NCBI RefSeq assembly: GCF_004514425.2
Contig: NZ_MYFN02000013.1
Span: 62,001 to 126,000, forward strand
DNA from: Shinella sumterensis
GTDB lineage: Bacteria > Pseudomonadota > Alphaproteobacteria > Rhizobiales > Rhizobiaceae
Direction: 5' to 3'
DNA: 64,000 nucleotides
The notes under the pieces were generated by a model that saw nothing but the letters and a program-made list of their open reading frames with translations, searched no databases and was not told the DNA's origin. A program made the position numbers and the translations under genes. Shown here piece by piece: positions 10,669-19,095 of the stretch (position 1 is the first letter of the stretch; the number at the start of each line of letters is the position of its first letter).

Positions 10669-12861
10669 ATGAAAACCCGTTCGCTCACCGCCGCCCTGGC
10701 AGCCGTGCTGGCCGCATCCGTGGCTCCGGCCGCAAGCGCCGAGCCCGTCTTCAACCGCATCGCTTCCTTTGCCGTCGCCGATAATTTGCCAGACGGCGCC
10801 GACACGGCGACGCCCACCTCGGCCGAGATCATCGCCGCGACCGAGGACGGCAACACGCTGGTCTATTCCGACAGCCCGAACAAGGCGATCGGCTTCGTCG
10901 ATATCACCGATGCGAAGGCGCCGAAGGCCGGCGGCTCCGTCAGGCTCGAGGGCGAGCCGACGTCGGTGACCGTGGCCGGCGCCAAGGTGCTCGTCGCCGT
11001 CAACACGCGTGAAAGCTACACCAATCCCTCGGGCGTGCTGGCCCAGGTGGATCTCGCTTCGAAGACCGTCGAGGCGACCTGCGATATCGGCGGCCAGCCG
11101 GACTCCATCGCGCTCAACAAGGACAAGACGATCGCCGCCATCGCCATCGAGAACGAGCGTGACGAGGACGTGAACGACGGCGCGCTGCCGCAGATGCCGG
11201 CCGGCGACCTGGTGCTCCTCTCCGTCAAGGACGGCGTGGTCGATTGCGGCTCGCTCAAGCGCGTGGACCTGGCCGGGCTTGCCGAAGTCGGCGGCGAGGA
11301 TCCGGAACCGGAATTCGTATCCTTCAACAGCCTGGACGAAGTGGCCGTCACGCTCCAGGAGAACAACCATATCGTCGTCGTCGACGCCAGGACCGGCTCG
11401 GTGAAGAGCCATTTCTCCGCCGGCACCGTCAACCTTGAAGGTATCGACACCAAGAAGGACGGCGCGCTGAAATTCACCGGCGAGATGAAGGATGTCGCAC
11501 GCGAGCCCGACGCCGTGAAGTGGCTGGACGACGACCGCCTGGTGGTCGCCAACGAGGGTGACTGGAAGGGCGGCGCGCGCGGCTTCACCATCTTCGACAA
11601 GCAGGGCAAGGTTCTCTACGAGAATGGCGCGGCCTTCGAGCGTGAGATCGTGAAGATCGGCCACTATCCCGACAAGCGAAACAAGAAGGGCATCGAACCG
11701 GAAGGCCTGGAAGCGGCGAGGTTCGGCGAGGACAACCTGTTCTTCGTGCTGGCCGAACGCGCCTCCATCGTCGGCGTCTACAAGGATACCGGCGGCGAGC
11801 CCGCGCTTCTCCAGCTTCTGCCCTCCGGCATCGCACCGGAAGGGGCCGTCGCCATTCCGGCACGCAACCTGTTCGTGACGGCCAACGAGGCCGATCTGGT
11901 CGAGGACGGCGGCGCGCGCTCGCATGTCATGATCTACGAGCGCGGGGAAGGCGAGGCGGCCTATCCGCAACTGGTCTCGACGGAAAAGGACGGCGAACTG
12001 ATCGGCTTCGGCGCGCTATCGGGCCTTGCACCCGTGCCGGGAAAGCCGGGCTTCGTGTATGCCGTGAACGATTCTTTCTACGCCTCGCAGCCGACCATCT
12101 TCACGATCGACGCCACGGCGAAGCCGGCGAAGATCGTCGACGCGCTGCGCATAACGCGCAACGGCGCGGCAGCGCAGAAACTCGACATCGAAGGTATCAC
12201 GCCCGACGGCGAGGGCGGCTTCTGGCTGGCCAACGAGGGCGACGCCGACAAGCTCTACAGCCATGCCATCATCAACGTGAACGCCAAGGGCGAGATCCAG
12301 ACGGAAATCGCCATTCCCGCGGAGCTGCGCGCCCATGAAAAACGCTTCGGCTTCGAGGGCATCACCAGCGTCGGCGAAGGCGACGACACGGTGATGTGGA
12401 TGGCCGTGCAGCGGGAATGGGGCGACGACGAGAAGGGCTTCGTCAAGCTCGTCTCCTACAAGCCGTCGTCCAAGGAATGGGGCGCGGTGCGCTACCCGCT
12501 CGAAAAGGCCGAAGCCGGCTGGGTCGGCCTGTCGGAAATCACCGCCAGCGGCGACTACGCCTATGTGATCGAGCGCGACAACCAGGTCGGACAGGCCGCG
12601 AAGCTGAAGAAGCTCTTCCGCGTGGCGCTTGCCGACCTGAAGCCGGCCAAGCTGGGCGGTGACCTGCCGGTCGTGAAGAAGGAAGAGGTCCGCGACCTCA
12701 TTCCCGACCTCAAGGCCACCAACGGCTATGTCGTGGACAAGGTCGAGGGCTTCACCATCGACGCCGCCGGCAACGGCTTCGTCGTCACCGACAATGACGG
12801 CGTGGACGATTCCTCCGGTGAGACGCTGTTCTTCGGCATCGGGCCGATCAACACCATGTAA
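10669..12861 (+). CDS. Secreted phytase-like / esterase-like beta-propeller protein
   Basis: 730 residues from ATG 10669, with GGAGGATCCC as ribosome binding site. Residues 1-24 are a signal peptide ending ASAEP, so the protein is periplasmic or secreted. Residues about 30-420 look like repeated propeller blades (DGNTLVYSDSP, PDSIALNKDKTIAAIAIE, LVVANEGDWKGG, ending FVTANEADLVEDGG). Residues about 450-725 match the esterase-like phytase (PF13449-type) domain, with LDIEGITPDGEGGFWLANEG, FGFEGITS and DKVEGFTIDAAGNGFVVTDND; the conserved E-G pairs and acidic loops would bind metal. Phosphoester hydrolysis is a family-level guess. The upstream PHO box supports a role in phosphate scavenging. A bidirectional terminator follows. 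Confidence 0.85.
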   Translation: MKTRSLTAALAAVLAASVAPAASAEPVFNRIASFAVADNLPDGADTATPTSAEIIAATEDGNTLVYSDSPNKAIGFVDITDAKAPKAGGSVRLEGEPTSVTVAGAKVLVAVNTRESYTNPSGVLAQVDLASKTVEATCDIGGQPDSIALNKDKTIAAIAIENERDEDVNDGALPQMPAGDLVLLSVKDGVVDCGSLKRVDLAGLAEVGGEDPEPEFVSFNSLDEVAVTLQENNHIVVVDARTGSVKSHFSAGTVNLEGIDTKKDGALKFTGEMKDVAREPDAVKWLDDDRLVVANEGDWKGGARGFTIFDKQGKVLYENGAAFEREIVKIGHYPDKRNKKGIEPEGLEAARFGEDNLFFVLAERASIVGVYKDTGGEPALLQLLPSGIAPEGAVAIPARNLFVTANEADLVEDGGARSHVMIYERGEGEAAYPQLVSTEKDGELIGFGALSGLAPVPGKPGFVYAVNDSFYASQPTIFTIDATAKPAKIVDALRITRNGAAAQKLDIEGITPDGEGGFWLANEGDADKLYSHAIINVNAKGEIQTEIAIPAELRAHEKRFGFEGITSVGEGDDTVMWMAVQREWGDDEKGFVKLVSYKPSSKEWGAVRYPLEKAEAGWVGLSEITASGDYAYVIERDNQVGQAAKLKKLFRVALADLKPAKLGGDLPVVKKEEVRDLIPDLKATNGYVVDKVEGFTIDAAGNGFVVTDNDGVDDSSGETLFFGIGPINTM

Positions 12862-12920
12862 GCAGGGCGACCCGGCGCTGTCTCTCCGGAGGGGAGGCGG
12901 CGGGTGGCCGGACCCAAAAG

Positions 12921-12956
12921 AAAAGGCCGGGGTCTTTCGATCCCGGCCTTTCGGTT
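12921..12956. terminator. Bidirectional terminator between the phytase-like gene and marR
   Basis: 12-bp stem with one G-T pair (12922-12933 with 12940-12951), loop CTTTCG, with A residues on the left and T residues on the right, so it can end both convergent transcripts. Confidence 0.85.
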
Positions 12957-12971
12957 TTCATGATGTTCAAA

Positions 12972-13466
12972 CTAGACGGCGTCCTGCAGGGAACGCTGGG
13001 GTGCGGCGTCGAGATCGCCGGCACGCTTGTCTCTTTCCCGTTGCAGCTCTTCGGTCTTCTCGCTGAGACAGCGGATGATTTCCTTCATATGCTGCTTCTG
13101 GTCTTCGGTCAGTGCACTGAAGATGGCTTCGATCGTCTTGTGCTGCGGCTGCTGGGCGGCGGAGATGACCGTGCGGCCCATATCCGTGATCGAGACGATC
13201 TTGGCACGGCGGTCCTTCGGATCGGGCTCGCGCATGACGAGCTTGTCACGCTCGAGACCATCGATCGCTTCCGTCACCGTCCTGGGTGCGAAACCAAGCG
13301 CGCAGGCGATATCCGTCGACCGCTGGGGGCCCTGACATTCCAGAAGAAGCAGGAACTTGCTGCGGGCGAGCGACACGCCTTCGTCCATCATGCACTCGTT
13401 CACCAGGCGGCTGACCTGATGGTAGAGTTTGAACATGCCTTGGGAGATTTCTATCGTGCTACTCAT
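12972..13466 (-). CDS. MarR family transcriptional regulator
   Basis: 164 residues from ATG 13466. MarR proteins are dimeric winged-helix repressors, often released by phenolic ligands or oxidation. The HTH is at about residues 50-75 (STDIACALGFAPRTVTEAIDGLERDKLV), followed by the wing PDPKDRRAKIVSIT with the family-typical DxR. The C-terminal helix is long and charged (ALTEDQKQHMKEIIRCLSEK). A sigma70 promoter places the transcription start at or within a base or two of the ATG and no ribosome binding site precedes it, so the mRNA is probably leaderless. An inverted repeat beside the -35 suggests self-regulation. The divergent neighbour is an SbcD-like nuclease gene. Confidence 0.9.
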   Translation of the reverse strand: MSSTIEISQGMFKLYHQVSRLVNECMMDEGVSLARSKFLLLLECQGPQRSTDIACALGFAPRTVTEAIDGLERDKLVMREPDPKDRRAKIVSITDMGRTVISAAQQPQHKTIEAIFSALTEDQKQHMKEIIRCLSEKTEELQRERDKRAGDLDAAPQRSLQDAV

Positions 13467-13473
13467 GAGGGGA

Positions 13474-13502
13474 AATATAGGTATTATGAGGGACCATGTC
13501 AA
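13474..13502 (-). promoter_or_regulatory. Sigma70 promoter of marR, apparently giving a leaderless mRNA
   Basis: On the minus strand TTGACA (13502-13497), exactly 17 bases, TATATT (13479-13474). The expected start site 6-8 bases downstream coincides with the ATG at 13466. The only bases between -10 and ATG are TCCCCTC, with no purine-rich ribosome binding site. Confidence 0.75.
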
Positions 13503-13535
13503 ATGATCACGAAGTTTTTCGGATAATTTGATCAT
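13503..13535. promoter_or_regulatory. Possible MarR operator (ATGATCA inverted repeat)
   Basis: ATGATCA at 13503-13509 and its reverse complement TGATCAT at 13529-13535, 19 bases apart, in an AT-rich pocket directly abutting the marR -35 element. Arms one to two helical turns apart next to the promoter are typical of autoregulated MarR genes. Binding is inferred only. Confidence 0.35.
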
Positions 13536-13693
13536 ATATATTGAACGATGGCTGTAAATGCGGACGGTCAGGTAAAATGCCGCTTTTCGAGGATTTTCCC
13601 GGCCTGGCGGTAACGTGATGATTTCCCCTGCATAACGCCGCCGGTGCCACCGCGGGCATTGACCCCGCGGAACGCGGAGGCGATTGTCCGGCC

Positions 13694-14962
13694 ATGTCTT
13701 TCCGCTTCATCCACACCGCCGATCTGCATCTCGATTCGCCGCTGACATCGCTTGCTTTGCGCAATGCCGAGCTCGGCGACCTCGTGCGCGGGGCAACGCG
13801 CAAGGCGCTCGAACGCATCGTCGATCTGGCGCTGGGGGAGGCGGTGGACGCGGTGGTGATCGCCGGCGACCTCTATGACGGTTCGCAGACCTCCATGGCG
13901 ACGGCGCTCTTCCTGATGGAGCAGATGCGCAGGCTGGATTTGGCCGGCATCCGCGTCTTCGTCATTCGCGGCAACCACGATGCGCAATCGCAGATCACCC
14001 GCGAACTGACCTTTCCGCCGAATGTGCACGTTTTCGACGGCCGCGGCCGGCCGGTGCTGGCGGGCACGCTCTCGAACGGCCGCGAGGTGCATGTGCATGG
14101 TGTGAGCTTCGCCAATCCGCACGCGCCGGCGTCGCTCTTGCCGACCTACCGCGCACCGGTGACGGACGCCGTGAACATCGGGGTGATGCACACCAGCCTG
14201 GCTGGTGCCAGCCGCCACGATCCCTATGCGCCGGTCGGCATTGCCGATCTTGCGGGGCATGGTTTCGATTATTGGGCGCTCGGCCATATCCACCAGCGGC
14301 GGGTGCATGCGCAAAAGCCCTGGATCGTCATGCCGGGCAATCCGCAGGGCCGCGACATCAACGAAGCCGGGCCGAAGGGCGTCACGCTCGTCGATATCGA
14401 TGACGACGGCACGATCACCTGCGAGGAGCGCGCCGTTGCCGTCGCCGTGTTCGAGCGCGTCACAGTCGATCTCTCCGCAATCGACGACTGGAGCGGCATG
14501 CTCGACCGGGTGGAGGCCGCACTGGGCGCGGCGCGCGCGGCGGCCGGTGGCGCGCATCTCGTCGCGCGCCTGCTCCTGACGGGGGCGACGCCGCTCGCCT
14601 GGCGCCTGCGCCGCGACGAGGACCTGCTGCTTGCCGAAGCGCAGAACCTCGCCGCCTCGCTCGGCGAATGCTGGATCGAGACCGTCGAGCTTTCCGTGAC
14701 CGTGCCGGCTGCCGTGACCGGCGGCGATGCGGGGCCGGTGGGCGAGCTTTCGCGGCTGATGCATGAGAATGTCGTGGAAAGCCATGCCTATCGCGAGGAC
14801 CTGCGCGAGGCGCTGAGCGATCTCCTGCGCCAGCTGCCGAAGGAGGCGCGCGGCCTGCTTGCCGCGGATGAGGCGGCCGAGGAGGCGCTGCTGTCCGAAC
14901 TGGCGCTGACGGGGGCAGACGCCGTGCTGGCCCGCCTCGGCGGCGAAGGCGGGAGGACATAG
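13694..14962 (+). CDS. SbcD/YhaO-like DNA repair exonuclease (metallophosphoesterase)
   Basis: 422 residues. A calcineurin-type phosphoesterase of the Mre11/SbcD/YhaO group, expected to be the nuclease subunit of a DNA-end-processing complex. The metal motifs are present: D10-x-H12 in TADLHLD, GDLYD with D60, GNHD at 94-97, a late His in NIGVMHTS, and GHIH in ALGHIHQRR. The C-terminal 170 residues are a capping region. The stop TAG is followed after a single base by the ATG of the large ATPase gene, so the two are co-translated and almost certainly form one complex. The substrate is inferred from the family. Confidence 0.9.
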   Translation: MSFRFIHTADLHLDSPLTSLALRNAELGDLVRGATRKALERIVDLALGEAVDAVVIAGDLYDGSQTSMATALFLMEQMRRLDLAGIRVFVIRGNHDAQSQITRELTFPPNVHVFDGRGRPVLAGTLSNGREVHVHGVSFANPHAPASLLPTYRAPVTDAVNIGVMHTSLAGASRHDPYAPVGIADLAGHGFDYWALGHIHQRRVHAQKPWIVMPGNPQGRDINEAGPKGVTLVDIDDDGTITCEERAVAVAVFERVTVDLSAIDDWSGMLDRVEAALGAARAAAGGAHLVARLLLTGATPLAWRLRRDEDLLLAEAQNLAASLGECWIETVELSVTVPAAVTGGDAGPVGELSRLMHENVVESHAYREDLREALSDLLRQLPKEARGLLAADEAAEEALLSELALTGADAVLARLGGEGGRT

Positions 14963-14963
14963 G

Positions 14964-17900
14964 ATGCGCCTCGACCGCCTCGATCTCATTCGCTACGGCA
15001 AGTTCACCGACCGCAGTCTCGATTTCGGCGCGACACGGCCGGGCAAGCCGGATTTCCATCTCGTGCACGGTCCCAACGAGGCCGGCAAGTCGACGCTGTT
15101 TTCCGCCTATCTCGACCTGCTCTTCGGCATCGAGAAATCCAGCGCCTACGGCTTCCTGCATCCCTATTCGCTGATGCGCGTCGGCGGTTTGCTGTCGATC
15201 GGCGCTTCACAGCAGGAAGCCTACCGGCTGAAGCGCAACCAGGCGTCGCTCGTCACCGCCGACGACCGGCCGTTGCCGGATGGGCTGTTTGCCTCCGTGC
15301 TCGGCGGCATGGACCGCCACGCCTACCGCACCATGTTCTCGCTCGATGACGAGAGCATCGAGAAGGGCGGCGAGGACATTCTGAAAAGCGAGGGCGAGCT
15401 TGGCGCGATGCTGTTTTCCGCCAGTTCCGGCCTGTCCGACATGGCCTCCGCGCTGACGGGGCTGAAGGCCGAGGCCGACGAGTTCTATCGTCCGTCCGGC
15501 CGCAAGCACGGTCTTTCCAACCTCAAGGCCGAGATCGAGGCGCTGGCGGCCGAGCGCAAGGTGCTCGACGTCGCCGCCCGTGATTACGGCCTGCTTTTGC
15601 GTGAGCGCGACGCCGCTGCCAACAGGCTGGAGACGGCGACGGCGGCCCGCACCAGGCTGCGTGGCGCGCTGGTCGAGGTGGAGCGCAGTCTGGGCGCGCT
15701 GCCGGCACTGCGCCGTCTTCGCGCGCTGCGGGCCGAGCTGGCCGCCTTCGACCTCGGGGAATCGCCGCCGCCGGGCTGGCGCAACCTGCTGGGCGAGCTG
15801 GCGCGGGAGGAAGCGGAGATCGCGGCGCGCACCGAGCATCTGGACCGCGAGCGCCACAGGAACGGCGACGAGCGCGATGCCCTGCCGGAGGATGACGCGA
15901 TCCTGCATGCCGAGGCCGATATTCTCGCGCTGTCGGGTTCCGCGCTCGAAGCCCGTTTCCGCACCGCCGGCATGGACCTTGCCGCGCGCGAGGCCGATCG
16001 CGACCGGCTGGAGGCGACGATGGCGGATGCGCTCGCCGCGCTCACGCTCGCGCCGGATACCGATCCGGCCGATCTCGTGCTGCCCGCCGGTCTCGCCGAC
16101 CGGCTCATGAAACGTCTGTCGCGCCGGGCAACGCTTTCCGAGCGTGCCGGGACGGCGAAGCGCGAACATGCGGATGCGCAGAAGGCGCTGGAGGCCTTGG
16201 GCGGGGATGCCGGGGCCTTCGAAGGCGAAGCCGGCACCGATGCGGCGTTGCAGACCACGCTTGCGACCGCGCTGCGCGCTGCGCGCGCCAACGACCTGTC
16301 CGGGCGGCTGCGCGCGGCCCGTCGCCTCGCTGCCGTCGCCGGGCAGGAGGCGGAAAACGCCATGGCGCATCTTCTGCCCTGGGACGGCACGCCGGAGGCC
16401 TTGCGGCGGCTTGCCGTTCCCGCGGCCGGCGATGTCGATGCCCTGCGCAAGCGCAGCGAGGTCGCGGCCGAAGCCTTGCGCCGCCAGCAGGAGCAGATCG
16501 CCGGTGCCAGCCTGGACGTTGCCTCGGCCAGGGCAAAGCTCGACGCGCTGCTGGCCGTGACCGGTGCGGTGAGCGACGAGCAGACCGAGCGCCTGCGCGC
16601 CGCCCGTGATGCGGCCTGGCACGCCCATCGTGCGCGCCTCGACGCCTCGACGGCCGATGCCTTCGAGACGGCGATGCGCGATGACGACCGCGCGGCGGAG
16701 CTGCGCCTGCGCAACGCCGACCGCCTGTCCGAGATCCGCCTGCACGAGCGCGCCGGGGCGGAAGCATCCGCGCGCCTTGCCGTTCTCATGGAGGAGGCGG
16801 GGCGGCTGGAGCAGGGGCAGCGGGATGTCGAGGCCGACATCGCCGCGCTTGCGGGCGGGCTGGGGCTCGCCGAAAGCCTGTCGCCGGCCGAGGTGCTGGC
16901 ATGGCTGGATCGCCGGACGGCGGCACTGGAGGCGGCTGACGACCTTGCCCGTTGCAGGGTTGAGGCAAACCTCGTCGGCGCGGAGGCACAGGCCCTTTCC
17001 GAGCGGCTGGCCCCGATGCTCGGCGTCGACGCGGCCGAGATCCCTTTCGATGAGCTTCTCGTTCTGGCCGAGGACCGGTTGGAGGCGCTTCGCGCGTCGC
17101 ACGCCGCGCGGCTGGCCGCCGCCGATGCCCTGGAGCGGGCGCAGGCCGACGTCGAGGCGCGGCGGCTGGCGGCGGAGGAAGCGGCGGCCGACCTTCTGGC
17201 ATGGCAGCAGGACTGGAATGCGGACGTGGCGGGCACATGGCTTGCAGGCGATGCGGCCGGTGACGACCCGGAACGGCTGGCCGCTCTGCTGCCCGCCTTG
17301 CAGGCGCTCGCCCAGAACATCGAGCGCAAGGGCGAGCTCGATTACCGCATCGCCGCCATGCGCCGCGATCAGCAGGATTACGCCGACCGTGCCCGCGGCC
17401 TCGCCGAACGTCTCGGCGAACCCTTCGACGCGAACGATTGTCTTTCCGTCGTCGCCGCGCTTGCCCGCCGCCTCGCCGATGCCCGCAGCACGCGAGAGCG
17501 GCGCGAGGCCATCGACCAGACGCTGGCGCGGCTGGCGGAGGAGGCGGGGGCGCTGGAGGAGCGGCGCGCCGTGCTCGCCGCCCGCCTCTCGGAGATATTC
17601 GCCTTCCTCGGCTGCGACACTCTTGCGGAGGCGGCCGGCCTTCTCGAAGCCTATCGCCAGCGCGACGATGTGCTCTCCCATGTCGCCGACGCCGCCCGCA
17701 GTCTGGTGGAGCAGATGCACACCGAAACGGTCGATGAGGCGGAGGCGCTGCTGGCGGCGGTGGACGGCGACCAGCTTCAGGCGGAAAAGGCGGATCTCGC
17801 CGTACAGCTCGATGCGCTCGACAGCGAGGTGCAGGAGCATCATCTGGCGCGCGTGCGGGCCGAGGAAGCGCTGGCAAAGGTCGCCGGCAGCGACGCGGCG

Positions 17901-18428
17901 GCGGCGCTGGAGGAACGGCGGCGCACCGCGCTGATCGAGCTTGCGGAGAAATCCCGCCGGTACCTGGCGACCCGCGCCGGCATCATGGCGGCCGAGCAGG
18001 CCCTGCGGCTGTACCGCGAACGTCACAGGAGCGCGATGATGCAGCGGGCCTCCGACACGTTCCGCGATATCACCGGCGGTGAATATGCCGGGCTGTCCAC
18101 GGTGCTGGAAAAGGACGGCGAGTTCCTGGTGGTGAATGCCGCCGCCGGCGGCTCGAAACTCGCGAAAGATCTTTCCAAGGGCACGCGCTTCCAGCTGTAT
18201 CTGGCGCTGCGCGTCGCCGGCTATCACGAGATTGCCGCCAGCCGTGAGATCGTGCCCTTCATTGCCGACGACATCATGGAAACCTTCGACGACCGCCGCG
18301 CGCTGAACACGCTCAGGGTGATGGGTGACATGGCGATGGGCGGGCAGGTGATCTATCTCACCCACCACCAGCATCTGCGCGATCTCGCGCGCGAAGCCTG
18401 CCCGGATGTCACGATCCATGAATTGTGA
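14964..18428 (+). CDS. YhaN/SbcC-like AAA ATPase, coiled-coil partner of the exonuclease
   Basis: 1154 residues. An SMC-like ATPase of the YhaN family. N-terminal nucleotide-binding half with Walker A GPNEAGKST at 36-44; a very long, Ala/Glu/Arg/Leu-rich helical middle (about 180-1000) predicted as coiled coil; and the C-terminal half with the signature region AKDLSKGTRFQLYLALR and Walker B VPFIADDIMETFDD followed by the H-loop YLTHHQH. The architecture matches the ATPase partner of SbcD/Mre11-type nucleases, which uses ATP to gate the nuclease at DNA ends. It starts one base after the nuclease stop. It is unrelated in length to E. coli SbcC and lacks an obvious CxxC hook. Confidence 0.9.
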   Translation: MRLDRLDLIRYGKFTDRSLDFGATRPGKPDFHLVHGPNEAGKSTLFSAYLDLLFGIEKSSAYGFLHPYSLMRVGGLLSIGASQQEAYRLKRNQASLVTADDRPLPDGLFASVLGGMDRHAYRTMFSLDDESIEKGGEDILKSEGELGAMLFSASSGLSDMASALTGLKAEADEFYRPSGRKHGLSNLKAEIEALAAERKVLDVAARDYGLLLRERDAAANRLETATAARTRLRGALVEVERSLGALPALRRLRALRAELAAFDLGESPPPGWRNLLGELAREEAEIAARTEHLDRERHRNGDERDALPEDDAILHAEADILALSGSALEARFRTAGMDLAAREADRDRLEATMADALAALTLAPDTDPADLVLPAGLADRLMKRLSRRATLSERAGTAKREHADAQKALEALGGDAGAFEGEAGTDAALQTTLATALRAARANDLSGRLRAARRLAAVAGQEAENAMAHLLPWDGTPEALRRLAVPAAGDVDALRKRSEVAAEALRRQQEQIAGASLDVASARAKLDALLAVTGAVSDEQTERLRAARDAAWHAHRARLDASTADAFETAMRDDDRAAELRLRNADRLSEIRLHERAGAEASARLAVLMEEAGRLEQGQRDVEADIAALAGGLGLAESLSPAEVLAWLDRRTAALEAADDLARCRVEANLVGAEAQALSERLAPMLGVDAAEIPFDELLVLAEDRLEALRASHAARLAAADALERAQADVEARRLAAEEAAADLLAWQQDWNADVAGTWLAGDAAGDDPERLAALLPALQALAQNIERKGELDYRIAAMRRDQQDYADRARGLAERLGEPFDANDCLSVVAALARRLADARSTRERREAIDQTLARLAEEAGALEERRAVLAARLSEIFAFLGCDTLAEAAGLLEAYRQRDDVLSHVADAARSLVEQMHTETVDEAEALLAAVDGDQLQAEKADLAVQLDALDSEVQEHHLARVRAEEALAKVAGSDAAAALEERRRTALIELAEKSRRYLATRAGIMAAEQALRLYRERHRSAMMQRASDTFRDITGGEYAGLSTVLEKDGEFLVVNAAAGGSKLAKDLSKGTRFQLYLALRVAGYHEIAASREIVPFIADDIMETFDDRRALNTLRVMGDMAMGGQVIYLTHHQHLRDLAREACPDVTIHEL

Positions 18429-18567
18429 AGGCTGAAACGTCCAATCGTCAACGAAGGGTTAAGGCCGCGAACTTGACTTGGCGGGCCGTAAATGGTTCTT
18501 GGCGCACCATCGGCGCCGCTGCGAAGCCTGCTTCGCGTCCGCACTGCGTGGAGAAACACGGACAGGC

Positions 18568-18990
18568 ATGACCATCAGGAACGGGAAAGACTGGACGGCT
18601 TGGGAGCGGGGTTTTGCACCCGTCGGCTTCCTCGTGCTGTTCTTCACCCTGTTCCTCTCGCAGTTTTCCCTGCCTGACGACACGCGTGCGGCTGCGCATC
18701 CGCAACGGACCGCCGCCGAGGGCGGCGTCGCGCCGTCGCCGCTCTCCACCTCCGCCGATGACCTGTGGTTCCCCGCGAGCGGCCATGCCGAGCGGCGGGC
18801 CGCCAAGGCCAAGGCCGGCCTGCCCGAGGGCGATGCCGGCGGCAAGGCTTTGCTGTCGGCGGGCGGCGCGTGGCTCTATCCCTTCGAAACCGCACTCGAT
18901 GTGGTTTTTCAGGCTGCCGACGATGTGGCACCGGCACGCGCCGGCCACGCCGCCTTCCGCAGCCGTGCGCCTCCGGCCCGTGCTGCCTGA
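18568..18990 (+). CDS. Hypothetical single-pass membrane protein upstream of secDF
   Basis: 140 residues from ATG 18568. Residues 16-36 are a clear hydrophobic helix (GFAPVGFLVLFFTLFLSQF), and the remainder is an Ala/Pro/Gly-rich soluble tail with no recognised domain. The start has only a weak AGGCATG context. It lies 105 bases before secDF on the same strand, where yajC sits in many bacteria, but it does not look like YajC. The C-terminus is low in complexity, so the gene call rests mainly on frame length and the helix. Confidence 0.5.
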   Translation: MTIRNGKDWTAWERGFAPVGFLVLFFTLFLSQFSLPDDTRAAAHPQRTAAEGGVAPSPLSTSADDLWFPASGHAERRAAKAKAGLPEGDAGGKALLSAGGAWLYPFETALDVVFQAADDVAPARAGHAAFRSRAPPARAA

Positions 18991-19095
18991 GGCCCCGTGG
19001 CGCCTGTCGCGCCGCGCCATTCGATACAATACCGCTCCCACGGACGGCGCCGGCTTCCAGTCGCGCCTTTCCGGCAGTCGAACTGGAACAAACCG

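Noticed and set aside
15207-18419. Long minus-strand frame opposite the YhaN-like ATPase
   Set aside because: Same reason: a GC-skew shadow of a gene with Walker motifs on the plus strand.
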